A stretch of 18,503 nt of DNA, taken from contig JABEVL010000061.1 in assembly GCA_013043995.1 (NCBI GenBank), forward strand, positions 1-18,503, read 5' to 3'. The notes under the pieces were generated by a model that ran no database searches, was not told the DNA's origin, and saw only the letters and a program-made list of their open reading frames with translations. This document shows, piece after piece, positions 1 to 7,384 of the stretch (positions within the stretch are counted from its first letter, which is position 1; each line of letters starts with the position of its first letter). The stretch comes from Spirochaetales bacterium (GTDB lineage: Bacteria > Spirochaetota > Spirochaetia > JABEVK01). A program made the position numbers and the translations under genes.

Positions 1-1
1 A

Positions 2-910
2 CGCGTCGAAGCGCTCGTCTCAAAAGCGGCACGAACACCTTCGTTGATCCTGATTCAGGGCGAAAGCGGCACAGGAAAAGAGGTGCTCGCTCGCCGGATT
101 CATGAACTCAGCCCCTGGAACAAGGGGCCCTTCATCGCCGTGAACGTGGGAGCCTTGCCTGAAACCCTGCTGGAGAGCGAGCTCTTCGGTTACGAAAAAG
201 GGGCCTTCACGGGGGCGGATCGTCGTAAACTGGGAATGTTCGAGCTCGCTTCGGGAGGGACGATCTTTCTGGACGAAATCGGTGAAACGCCCCTTCCCGT
301 TCAGGTTAAACTTTTGCGGGTCATCCAGGAACGGACGATCCAACACCTGGGGGGGAGCGTCCCCCTCCCCGTCGACGCCCGAATTTTGGCTGCGACCAAC
401 CGGGATCTTTCCCACGAAGTTCGGGAAGGCCGCTTCCGAGAGGATCTTTTTTACAGACTCAACGTCGTTCCCGTCACACTCCCGCCTCTTCGCGAACGTC
501 TTGAGGACCTTCCCTGGTTATGTTCAAGACTTTTGGAACGCCTGGCGCCGGCCATGGGTAAACCGATCCGTGGACTTACAGAACAAGCACTTAGGAAACT
601 TTCGAGTTATGCTTTTCCCGGCAACGTTCGAGAGCTTGAAAATCTTTTGGAACGCGCCCTGATCTTTGCCGAAAGCGACACCATCACCGCCGAAAATCTC
701 GACCTGCCCGACGTCGCCGAACGTTCGGTTCAGGATCCTCAGGCCCAAGAAATTACCCCGGGGACCCTCCGTGACCTGGAAAGAAAGGCCATCGAAACGG
801 CGCTTTTGAAGTGGGAAGGCAATCAAACCCGGGCCGCTGAAGAGCTTGGAATTACCCGCAGAACCCTCTTCAACAAGATCCACGAGTACGGCTTAACAAA
901 AAATCTTTAA
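2..910 (+). CDS. NtrC-family sigma-54-dependent activator, 5'-truncated by window edge
   Basis: Bacterial enhancer-binding protein that uses ATP hydrolysis to remodel sigma-54 RNA polymerase into open complexes. The frame is open to the first base, so the gene begins upstream and any N-terminal receiver or sensor domain is missing here. Visible in order: Walker A GESGTGKE (about nt 59-82), the sigma-54-contacting GAFTGA loop (nt 200-217), Walker B GGTIFLDEIGE, the ATNRDL sensor region, FREDLFYRLNVVPV with the following LPPLRER arginine-finger region, and FPGNVRELENLLERA. The C-terminus is a Fis-type helix-turn-helix (NQTRAAEELGITRRTLFNKI) ending at nt 910. All parts needed for sigma-54 activation are intact. 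The gene lies 101 nt upstream of the decarboxylase start, with a candidate -24/-12 element between them, so local control is plausible. Whether it belongs to a two-component system cannot be told without the N-terminus. Confidence 0.95.
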   Translation, partial: RVEALVSKAARTPSLILIQGESGTGKEVLARRIHELSPWNKGPFIAVNVGALPETLLESELFGYEKGAFTGADRRKLGMFELASGGTIFLDEIGETPLPVQVKLLRVIQERTIQHLGGSVPLPVDARILAATNRDLSHEVREGRFREDLFYRLNVVPVTLPPLRERLEDLPWLCSRLLERLAPAMGKPIRGLTEQALRKLSSYAFPGNVRELENLLERALIFAESDTITAENLDLPDVAERSVQDPQAQEITPGTLRDLERKAIETALLKWEGNQTRAAEELGITRRTLFNKIHEYGLTKNL

Positions 911-934
911 ATTCATGCCGAGATCGCCCTTCCG

Positions 935-950
935 AGGCCCCTTTCCTGCT
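935..950 (+). promoter_or_regulatory. candidate sigma-54 (-24/-12) promoter upstream of the decarboxylase
   Basis: GG at 936-937 is followed by exactly 10 nt and then GC at 948-949, the invariant spacing of sigma-54 promoters. The -12 part reads CTGCT (consensus TTGCW, 4 of 5). The -24 part reads AGGCCCC (consensus TGGCACG), a partial match. The site is just downstream of a sigma-54 activator gene and 62 nt before the decarboxylase ATG. A sigma-70 alternative is TTGACG at 950-955 with a poor -10 (CATTGT, 973-978). GG-N10-GC is short, so a chance match is possible. Confidence 0.4.
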
Positions 951-1011
951 TGACGAAGAGTCGGTACACTACCATTGTGTGATGTACAATCTTGACCAAG
1001 GAAGGGGGTAC

Positions 1012-2187
1012 ATGGCCATCCAAAAGCACTTCGACCAGCAGACCTGGCAACGCATCAAGGCCTTTTCAGACACTAAACCCACTCCGTTTCTGGTGGTGGA
1101 TCTGCCCACCGTGGAACGGAAGTACCGCGAACTTCAGGAAGCCTTTCCCGAAGCCCGCATTTTTTATGCTATCAAAGCCAATCCAGCCGTCGAAGTTCTT
1201 CAACTTTTGGCCGACTTGGGCTCCTGTTTTGACGTCGCCTCCATTTACGAGCTCGACCGGGTCCTTGCGATCGGCGTCTCTCCAGATCGCCTCTCGTTCG
1301 GGAACACCATCAAAAAACGCTCCGACATCAAGTATTTTTACGAAAAAGGCGTTCGGACCTTTGCGACCGACTCCGATGCCGACTTGGCCAACATCGCCTT
1401 CAACGCCCCGGGTTCCAACGTCTACATCCGCATCCTGACCGAAGGTGATCAGACAGCGGACTGGCCCCTCTCGCGCAAGTTCGGCTGTCAGACCGACATG
1501 GCCCTTGACCTGGTAAACATGGCAAAACGCCTGTCCCTGCACCCGATCGGCGTGTCGTTTCACGTCGGAAGCCAGCAGCGCGACATCGGCGCCTGGGACG
1601 CTGCGATCGCCAAGGTCAACCAGTTGTTTTACCGTCTTTTGGAGGAGGACAACATCCGCCTCAAGGTCATCAACATGGGCGGCGGTTTCCCCGCGCAGTA
1701 CCTGGCCAAGGCGCATTCGCTTTCGACGTACGCCCAGGAAATTCACAGGTTTCTCAAGGAAGACTTCGGGGATGACATCCCCGAACTGATTCTGGAACCA
1801 GGGCGCTCACTCGTCGGCGACGCAGGCGTTCTCGTGTCTGAAGTCGTGCTGATTTCCCGAAAGTCGGTCAACGCCCTCAACCGATGGGTCTACACCGACG
1901 TGGGTAAATTTCAGGGGATGATCGAAACTCTCGACGAGGCCATCAAGTACCCGCTCTACACTGAAAAATCTCTTTACGACGACAACATCGGAGAAAGCGA
2001 AGAAGTGATCATCGCAGGTCCGACGTGCGATTCTATGGACATTCTCTACGAAGACTACAAGTACACCCTGCCGATGAACATGGCTATCGGCGACCGCCTG
2101 TATTGGTGCAGCACCGGGGCCTACACGACGAGTTACAGCTCGGTCGAATTCAACGGTTTTCCTCCCTTGAAGGCGTACTTCCTATAA
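1012..2187 (+). CDS. Fold-type III PLP-dependent ornithine/lysine decarboxylase
   Basis: Cytoplasmic PLP enzyme of the alanine-racemase/ODC fold that decarboxylates ornithine and/or lysine to putrescine or cadaverine. The 391-residue length fits bacterial members. Key residues: PLP Schiff-base lysine K55 in YAIKANP, SFHVGSQ, the PLP-phosphate loop GGGFP, EPGRSLVGDAG, and catalytic C339-D340 in GPTCDSMD. The stretch YTDVGKFQGMIETLDEAIKYP near the C-terminus is typical of bacterial ornithine/lysine decarboxylases. I chose the ATG at 1012 because AAGGAAGGGGG lies about 5 nt upstream; the in-frame GTG 979 and ATG 982 would add a tail that does not look like protein and lack a ribosome binding site. 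Ornithine versus lysine preference cannot be settled by eye. The upstream activator and possible sigma-54 promoter suggest regulated polyamine synthesis. Confidence 0.93.
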   Translation: MAIQKHFDQQTWQRIKAFSDTKPTPFLVVDLPTVERKYRELQEAFPEARIFYAIKANPAVEVLQLLADLGSCFDVASIYELDRVLAIGVSPDRLSFGNTIKKRSDIKYFYEKGVRTFATDSDADLANIAFNAPGSNVYIRILTEGDQTADWPLSRKFGCQTDMALDLVNMAKRLSLHPIGVSFHVGSQQRDIGAWDAAIAKVNQLFYRLLEEDNIRLKVINMGGGFPAQYLAKAHSLSTYAQEIHRFLKEDFGDDIPELILEPGRSLVGDAGVLVSEVVLISRKSVNALNRWVYTDVGKFQGMIETLDEAIKYPLYTEKSLYDDNIGESEEVIIAGPTCDSMDILYEDYKYTLPMNMAIGDRLYWCSTGAYTTSYSSVEFNGFPPLKAYFL

Positions 2188-2190
2188 AAC

Positions 2191-2225
2191 AGCCTGCAGT
2201 TCTCAGCATTTGGGAATTGCAGGCT
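2191..2225 (+). terminator. Hairpin terminator after the decarboxylase
   Basis: A 12-bp stem, AGCCTGCAGTTC (2191-2202) with GAATTGCAGGCT (2214-2225), contains one G-T wobble and an 11-nt loop. It begins 4 nt after the decarboxylase stop codon. The pyrimidine-rich CTTTCCTTT tract follows only after about 7 nt, so intrinsic termination may be partial. Confidence 0.55.
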
Positions 2226-2252
2226 CCCTGAGCTTTCCTTTAAGATGGAAAA

Positions 2253-2573
2253 ATGAAGAAAACCGGGACTCTCGCTATCGAAACCCTGGCTGCGATGCCC
2301 CGAGCAACGCTCCGGATTCATCCAAACGTGGGCTTTGAGCTGGGGATGATGACCACACAGCATGCAGTACATTGGGACGTTCACGGCACACTCCAGGCCT
2401 TTTTGGAAGGACACACCTCAAACCCTGTGGCCGGGTCGGTCCAGCTCCTGAATGAATGCCCCCAGGAAACCCTTCAGATGGCTCCCAGCGATTGGAAAAA
2501 TGCCGGAATGCCCCGCCAAGCCGTCCTGCTCTTTGACGGTGACCGCCTCTTCCTCCACCCCCTCTCATCCTGA
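2253..2573 (+). CDS. Hypothetical protein, 106 aa
   Basis: Not recognised. The 106-residue product has a soluble-looking composition, no signal peptide and no membrane segment. It has a hydrophobic N-terminal stretch (LAIETLAAMPRATLRIHPNVG) and a regular C-terminal piece, AVLLFDGDRLFLHPL, which looks like two beta-strands. It fills the space between the decarboxylase terminator and the fusion-gene promoter. There is no good Shine-Dalgarno (only GGA 3 nt from ATG), but a -10-like TAAGAT ends exactly 6 nt before the ATG, as in three other genes here. An antisense frame (2275-2613) is also open, but its product is low-complexity and Gly/Arg-rich. A real but lineage-specific gene is more likely than not. 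Confidence 0.55.
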   Translation: MKKTGTLAIETLAAMPRATLRIHPNVGFELGMMTTQHAVHWDVHGTLQAFLEGHTSNPVAGSVQLLNECPQETLQMAPSDWKNAGMPRQAVLLFDGDRLFLHPLSS

Positions 2574-2589
2574 CAAATCTTCTGCGGAA

Positions 2590-2618
2590 TTGACTTTTTC
2601 CCGTGATGGGCATAGTGT
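2590..2618 (+). promoter_or_regulatory. Candidate sigma-70 promoter for the E1-lipoyl-KAS III gene
   Basis: TTGACT (2590-2595; 5 of 6 to consensus) and TAGTGT (2613-2618; 3 of 6) are separated by 17 nt. The -10 ends 36 nt before the ATG, leaving a short leader with a good AGGAG (2643-2647). The -10 is weak, so the call is tentative. Confidence 0.4.
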
Positions 2619-2654
2619 TGAGTCCTCTTTTACTCTGTTCCTAGGAGCCTGAGC

Positions 2655-5600
2655 ATGGCTGAAAACAAAGGGAAAGTTCAGCTTTTCCTGGAAATTTACG
2701 AAAGCATTTTGAAAGCTCGCGAAATTGATATTTTGGAGCAAGACTACACCCAGCGGGGTGAGGCCTTTTTTCATGTGTCCGGAGCCGGTCACGAAAACGT
2801 GGCTTTTCTCAACCCTTTTTTGATTCCTGAAGACTACCTGCACTGCCATTACCGCGACAAATCCCTGATGCTTGCCCGCGGCGTCACCTCGAGACAGTTT
2901 TTTTTGAGCCTCTTTGCCAAAGATCAAAGCCACAGCCGCGGACGACAAATGTCCGCCCACCTGAGCGACCCTTCCAAGAACGTTTTAAGCCTCGTCGGCC
3001 CCGTGGGGAACAACGCCCTGCAGGCCGCGGGCCTGGCCGCTGCGGTTAAAAGTCGTGCCAAAAACCCGATTGTTCTATGCGCCCTGGGCGACGGGACGAC
3101 CCAGCAGGGCGAGGTGCTTGAATCCATCGCCCACGCCGTGCGCGAAACCCTGCCGGTCCTCTACCTGATCGAAGACAACACCTGGGCGATCAGCACCAAG
3201 ACCAACCAAAGGACCTTTTACGACCTGCCCAGCGGCCCCGCAAAAGAATTTTACGGCATCCCCATCGTGCGCGTGGACGGCCGCGACCCCGAAACGGTCT
3301 ATGAGACCTTCGGCAAGGTCGTTACCGAAATGCGCCGGGACCGGAAACCGGCCATCGTGGTCTTTCAGGTTTCACGGCTCAACAGCCACACCAACGCCGA
3401 CGACCAACGTTTGTACAGGTCGCTCGAGGAAATTGAAGAAACCCGGCGCCGGGACGACCCCGTCCTCTTCCTTGAAAATTGGCTCGTGGAACACGGCGAA
3501 GACCGCAACCATCTGGCCGAAATTCGCCAGAACGTACAAAAATCCCTGACTCAGGAAGCCGTTGAAGCACAGGAAAGCCCCGAGCCCGAACCCTGCTTCA
3601 CGGCTAAAGCCGAGCTTCCCAAGTCCCTGACCGACCCGGCCCGCGAATACAGGGGAGCCGCTGACGGCGACCAGATCACCATGCTGGAGGCCATCCGGGA
3701 AGTGCTTAAAACGCGTCTTGCCTGGGACGAAAAGGTCTCCCTTTTTGGAGAAGACCTGGAAGACCCCAAGGGCGACGTTTTTGGCATCACCAAGGGCCTC
3801 AGTCAAGCCTTCCCCGGCCGGGTCCAGAACTCTCCTTTGGCCGAGTCCACCATCGTCGGAGTGTCCGTCGGCCGCGCTTTGGCGGGCGAACGCCCCGTCG
3901 CCTTTTTGCAGTTTGCTGACTTTTTCCCTATCGCTTTTAATCAAATTTTCGCCGAGCTGGGGTCCATGCATTGGCGCACCGACGGAGGATGGAAATGCCC
4001 CGTCATCATCATGGCCACCTGTGGGGGCTTTAAGCCCGGTCTGGGCCCTTTCCACGCCTCCAGCATGGAATCCATCGCCGTGCACACGCCTGGTATCGAC
4101 GTCTACATGCCTTCGAGTGCCGGGGACGCCGCGGGGCTTCTGAACGCCGCTTTTGAAAGTCAGCGCCCCACGGTCTTTTTCTACCCCAAGAGCAGCCTCA
4201 ACGACCGGAGCGCCGCCACAAGCCGCGACGTTGCCCGCCAGATCGTCGCCATCGGCAAGGCCAGGATGCACCGCAAGGGTAACGACTTCACCTTCGTCGC
4301 CTGGGGCAACACCGTCAGCCTGTGTGACAAGGCCGCCGTCGCGCTCGAAAACGCCGGAATCACCAGCGACGTGATCGACCTTCGATCGCTATCGCCGTGG
4401 GATGAAGAAACCGTTGTGGAATCGGTTCGGCGCACTGGCCGTCTCATTATCGCTCAAGAAGACAGCCTGACCGCGTCGATGGCCAGCGAGATTTCGGCCA
4501 CCGTCGGGGAACGTGTCGGCACTCAGGTTCAGATTCGCCGCGTTTCACGACCCGATACCCACGTTCCTTTCCACTTTGAGAATCAGCTTGAGGTTCTCCC
4601 CTCGTACAAGAAAATCCTGACAGCCGCCGTCGAAATGTTGGGAGGACAACTGAGCTGGATTCAGGCCAAGGGCGCCGAAGAGGGTTTTACCTACGTCGAA
4701 GCCGCAGGCTCGAGTCCTTCGGACGAATCCGTCACCGTGCTCGATTGGAAGGTCAAGGTTGGAGACACCCTCAAGCCCGGTTTGATGCTCGCTGAAATGG
4801 AAGCCGACAAGGCGGCTTTTGACCTGTCGTGCCCGGTCAGCGGAACCTTGGCGGAAATTCTGGTTCCCGTGGGCGACATGGTCAAAGTCGGCACCCCCTT
4901 ACTCAAGGTAGCCACGGGCACGGCCAAAATCGTGCGAAAACCCGCAACCCAGGAGAACCCGGGCACCCCCGTCATCGACTTACCCGCCCGATCCGTGACT
5001 TTTACGGGAAATGCGTTGCCCAGCCGCCTCACGGGCCCCGTAGCCGGCATCGCCGGTATCGCTATCGCTCCGGGTTCTCGCCGCGTCAGCAACGAAGAAA
5101 TTGCCCAGAAGTGCCCCGAATGGACCGCCGAGGACATCCTTAAACGCATCGGCATCGAATCACGTCCCTGGGCAACCGATGACGAAGACGCCCTCAGCCT
5201 CGCCACCCGCGCCGCAAAAGACCTACTTGCAGCTCAGAATTTGACGGCCGCTGATCTGACCGCCGTCTTTTGTTCTACAGGCACACCCGTGAAATTTACC
5301 CCATCCATGGCCTGCCTTGTCCTTGCAGAAATCTCCCAGGGCCTCACGCCCCAGCCTGAAATGCAGGCGGCCGACATCAACAGCGCCTGTTCGGGCTTCC
5401 TTTACAGCCTTCAGGCGGCTTATGACCACCTGCTCCACAACCCGGAAGGCCGCGTTTTGGTCTTGACCACCGAGGTGCTTTCCCGGAAAACCGACCCCAC
5501 AGACTACCAGACGGCCCCGATCTTTGGTGACGCTGCCACTGCGACTCTGGTTGTCGGCGCGAAGCACGCCTCAGCGATGCTGGCAAGCATCGACCGTCCC

Positions 5601-6002
5601 GTGCTTTCAGCCAAGGGCGAAAACGGCGACATCCTCCGCGTTCCCCTTCCGCAGGACGGGTTTATCTACCAGGACGGCCCCAAGGTCTACCTCGAAGCCG
5701 TCCGACAGATGATTGCCCAGCTCGAAGCCGCCTGCGCCGCAGGAGGAACAAGCCCTGCCGACCTCGATCTGATCGTCGCCCATCAGGCCAATCAGCGCAT
5801 CCTCAACGCTGTTCGTCAAAAAACAAAGGTGGCTCCCGAAAAGGTCTTCAGCAACATCAGAAACTACGGCAACACCTCGTCCAATACCATCCCGTTGGGT
5901 TTGTATGAGTTGCTTCCCCAAAGAAAGCCCGGAAAAATCATCGGACTCACTGCCTTTGGGGGCGGTTTCACCTTCGGTGCCGCCATTTTGCGGACACTTT
6001 AG
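2655..6002 (+). CDS. Fusion: branched-chain-type 2-oxoacid dehydrogenase E1-alpha/E1-beta, lipoyl domain and ketoacyl-ACP synthase III
   Basis: One uninterrupted 1115-residue protein with four parts. (1) E1-alpha, about 1-310: thiamine-diphosphate motif G145-D146-G147 to N175, and GRQM...H (96-102), which matches branched-chain 2-oxoacid dehydrogenase rather than the GGSMH of pyruvate dehydrogenase. (2) E1-beta, about 341-665: FGEDLEDPKGDVFGITKGL, PLAEST and FHASSME. (3) Lipoyl domain, about 677-755: EADKA with K719 as the expected lipoylated lysine. (4) KAS III, about 796-1115: catalytic C912 in NSACSGF, H1043 in AHQANQRI and N1073 in YGNTS, a complete FabH triad. Acidic and Pro/Ala-rich linkers separate the parts. 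No E2 acyltransferase or E3 domain is present here or elsewhere in the window. E1-alpha/beta fusions are known; the added lipoyl and KAS III parts imply acyl-primer formation and condensation on one chain. AGGAG is 7 nt before the ATG. nadC follows after 8 nt. Confidence 0.93.
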   Translation: MAENKGKVQLFLEIYESILKAREIDILEQDYTQRGEAFFHVSGAGHENVAFLNPFLIPEDYLHCHYRDKSLMLARGVTSRQFFLSLFAKDQSHSRGRQMSAHLSDPSKNVLSLVGPVGNNALQAAGLAAAVKSRAKNPIVLCALGDGTTQQGEVLESIAHAVRETLPVLYLIEDNTWAISTKTNQRTFYDLPSGPAKEFYGIPIVRVDGRDPETVYETFGKVVTEMRRDRKPAIVVFQVSRLNSHTNADDQRLYRSLEEIEETRRRDDPVLFLENWLVEHGEDRNHLAEIRQNVQKSLTQEAVEAQESPEPEPCFTAKAELPKSLTDPAREYRGAADGDQITMLEAIREVLKTRLAWDEKVSLFGEDLEDPKGDVFGITKGLSQAFPGRVQNSPLAESTIVGVSVGRALAGERPVAFLQFADFFPIAFNQIFAELGSMHWRTDGGWKCPVIIMATCGGFKPGLGPFHASSMESIAVHTPGIDVYMPSSAGDAAGLLNAAFESQRPTVFFYPKSSLNDRSAATSRDVARQIVAIGKARMHRKGNDFTFVAWGNTVSLCDKAAVALENAGITSDVIDLRSLSPWDEETVVESVRRTGRLIIAQEDSLTASMASEISATVGERVGTQVQIRRVSRPDTHVPFHFENQLEVLPSYKKILTAAVEMLGGQLSWIQAKGAEEGFTYVEAAGSSPSDESVTVLDWKVKVGDTLKPGLMLAEMEADKAAFDLSCPVSGTLAEILVPVGDMVKVGTPLLKVATGTAKIVRKPATQENPGTPVIDLPARSVTFTGNALPSRLTGPVAGIAGIAIAPGSRRVSNEEIAQKCPEWTAEDILKRIGIESRPWATDDEDALSLATRAAKDLLAAQNLTAADLTAVFCSTGTPVKFTPSMACLVLAEISQGLTPQPEMQAADINSACSGFLYSLQAAYDHLLHNPEGRVLVLTTEVLSRKTDPTDYQTAPIFGDAATATLVVGAKHASAMLASIDRPVLSAKGENGDILRVPLPQDGFIYQDGPKVYLEAVRQMIAQLEAACAAGGTSPADLDLIVAHQANQRILNAVRQKTKVAPEKVFSNIRNYGNTSSNTIPLGLYELLPQRKPGKIIGLTAFGGGFTFGAAILRTL

Positions 6003-6010
6003 AGTTTGAC

Positions 6011-6919
6011 ATGACTTGGCGCAACGTCGGCGAAATTTTCAGTTCGGGTGCCTTGCGCCCCTTGGTTGTGCAGTTTGACGCGCTGATCAAGACCGCCCTC
6101 GCCGAAGACCTCGGCCGAGGCGGCGACTTGACCACCGACCTCATCTTTAAAGCGTCTCACACGAGCCAGTGTGTCCTCAAAGCCCGCCACGATGGAGTTT
6201 TGTCGGGCTTGGCTCCCGCCCTTTGGGTTTGGGCCTCGCTTGACGACACCCTCGAAGTTGCCCTGGATTATCAGGACGGCGATTTTCTTCCCTCGGGTTC
6301 CAAGGTCTTGGAAATCCGGGGGCGAACACGCCCCATTTTGACTGGAGAGCGTACGGTCCTGAACCTGCTGGGCCACCTTTCGGGAATTGCCACACGCACG
6401 AGGCGGCTGGTTCAGATGCTCGATGGAACCAACGCTTCGTTATGCGACACCCGCAAGACCCTTCCGGGTCTAAGAACCTTGCAAAAATACGCCGTCACCT
6501 GCGGCGGCGGTTTCAACCACCGTTTTGGGCTGGATGACTGCATTCTGATCAAAGACAACCATATTGCCGCCTGCGGTTCCTTAACCGAGGCCGTTCAGCG
6601 GGTTCGGGCCTTGATCGGACACACCGTCAAAATCGAAGTTGAGGTGGACAGCCTTGAACAGCTCGACGAGGCCTTGAGCACAGGTGTCGAAATCGTCCTT
6701 CTCGACAATTTCTCGGCCCAGGAGATGGCCCAAGCCGTCGCCCGCCGCAACGCGTTGAACAGAAATACCGCAGAGGGAACAAAAAGTCCTCTTTTGGAAG
6801 CCTCGGGCGGGGTGGATGAAAAAACGATCCGCACCCTAGCTGAAACGGGCGTTGACCTGATTTCCATGGGGGCCCTCACCCACAGTGTGACAAACTTTGA
6901 CTTTGGCCTGGATCACTGA
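6011..6919 (+). CDS. nadC: Nicotinate-nucleotide diphosphorylase (quinolinate phosphoribosyltransferase)
   Basis: Converts quinolinate and PRPP to nicotinate mononucleotide, CO2 and pyrophosphate in de novo NAD synthesis; cytoplasmic. Family blocks are all present in the 302-residue product: AEDLGRGGDLTTD (31-43), TGERTVLNLLGHLSGIAT (111-128), DTRKTLPGLR (146-155), CGGGFNHRFGL (164-174), LIKDNH (179-184), EVEV, LLDN, EASGG and the C-terminal GVDLISMGALTHS. About 27 residues before the first conserved block are somewhat longer than usual, but the ATG at 6011 fits the gene spacing. It lies 8 nt after the fusion gene and has no obvious Shine-Dalgarno, suggesting co-transcription and translational coupling. 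nadA and nadB are not in the window. A region of lower conservation near 255-265 (RNALNRNTAEGTKS) looks like a surface-loop insertion. Confidence 0.96.
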   Translation: MTWRNVGEIFSSGALRPLVVQFDALIKTALAEDLGRGGDLTTDLIFKASHTSQCVLKARHDGVLSGLAPALWVWASLDDTLEVALDYQDGDFLPSGSKVLEIRGRTRPILTGERTVLNLLGHLSGIATRTRRLVQMLDGTNASLCDTRKTLPGLRTLQKYAVTCGGGFNHRFGLDDCILIKDNHIAACGSLTEAVQRVRALIGHTVKIEVEVDSLEQLDEALSTGVEIVLLDNFSAQEMAQAVARRNALNRNTAEGTKSPLLEASGGVDEKTIRTLAETGVDLISMGALTHSVTNFDFGLDH

Positions 6920-7014
6920 TCTGCATTAAACTCCACCTTTTCAGGACCTCACCGTACAAAGCGCCCCTTGCCTGTCTTCTTCTTTCGTGTCAAGCTTGAA
7001 CCAAGGGGGCAATC

Positions 7015-7347
7015 GTGATCAATGAAACAATTCAGGACATTGAAATGCGCATCCAGACTTCGCCCACGCTCGACACGCGCCAAAAATCAGATTTGCTCAA
7101 GCTGCTGACAAGCCTAAAAACCGAGGTCGATCAACTTTCCAAAACCCACCACGAGGACGCCGCAAGTCTTACGGATTTCATCCGCTCCACGGCCAGAGAA
7201 AGCCTCAAAAGGCAGCAGAACCCCAAGCTCGTGAAAATTTCGCTGGAAGGCGTGCACGCCTCGGTCGAAAAATTTGAAGCCAGCCACCCCGTCCTGACGG
7301 AAACCGTCAACAACCTCTGCAACTACTTTTCAGGCATGGGCATTTAG
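7015..7347 (+). CDS. DUF4404-like small protein
   Basis: A 110-residue predicted cytoplasmic, largely helical protein. Residues about 1-45 form a charged helical hairpin. The C-terminal part (LEGVHASVEKFEASHPVLTE followed by TVNNLCNYFSGMGI) resembles the C-terminal signature of the DUF4404 family, whose function is unknown to me. The start is GTG at 7015, supported by AAGGGGG about 5 nt upstream; no in-frame ATG is close. It is separated from nadC by 95 nt in which I see no convincing promoter, so it may be read from the nadC transcript or independently. It is convergent with the NlpC/P60-MORN gene. Confidence 0.85.
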   Translation: MINETIQDIEMRIQTSPTLDTRQKSDLLKLLTSLKTEVDQLSKTHHEDAASLTDFIRSTARESLKRQQNPKLVKISLEGVHASVEKFEASHPVLTETVNNLCNYFSGMGI

Positions 7348-7349
7348 CC

Positions 7350-7363
7350 GACCCCGAAGGGTC
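7350..7363. terminator. Small hairpin between convergent genes
   Basis: GACCC-CGAA-GGGTC on the plus strand reads GACCC-TTCG-GGGTC on the minus strand. The latter gives a C(UUCG)G tetraloop, a known unusually stable RNA hairpin. It starts 3 nt after the DUF4404-like stop and 22 nt beyond the minus-strand NlpC/P60 stop. There is no U-tract on either side, so it may act as a 3'-end stabiliser or weak bidirectional terminator. Confidence 0.35.
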
Positions 7364-7384
7364 AAACGGGTCTGCCGGGAATTT

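Noticed and set aside
950..990. Sigma-70 promoter TTGACG with TACAAT before the decarboxylase
   Set aside because: The spacer between these hexamers is 29 nt, too long; the alternative -10 CATTGT at 17 nt is a poor match.
1066..1746. 226-codon minus-strand frame inside the decarboxylase
   Set aside because: Shadow of the PLP-enzyme gene; no recognisable features.
3372..4271. 299-codon minus-strand frame inside the E1 part of the fusion gene
   Set aside because: Antisense to well-conserved E1-alpha/E1-beta coding sequence, with no domain or ribosome binding site.
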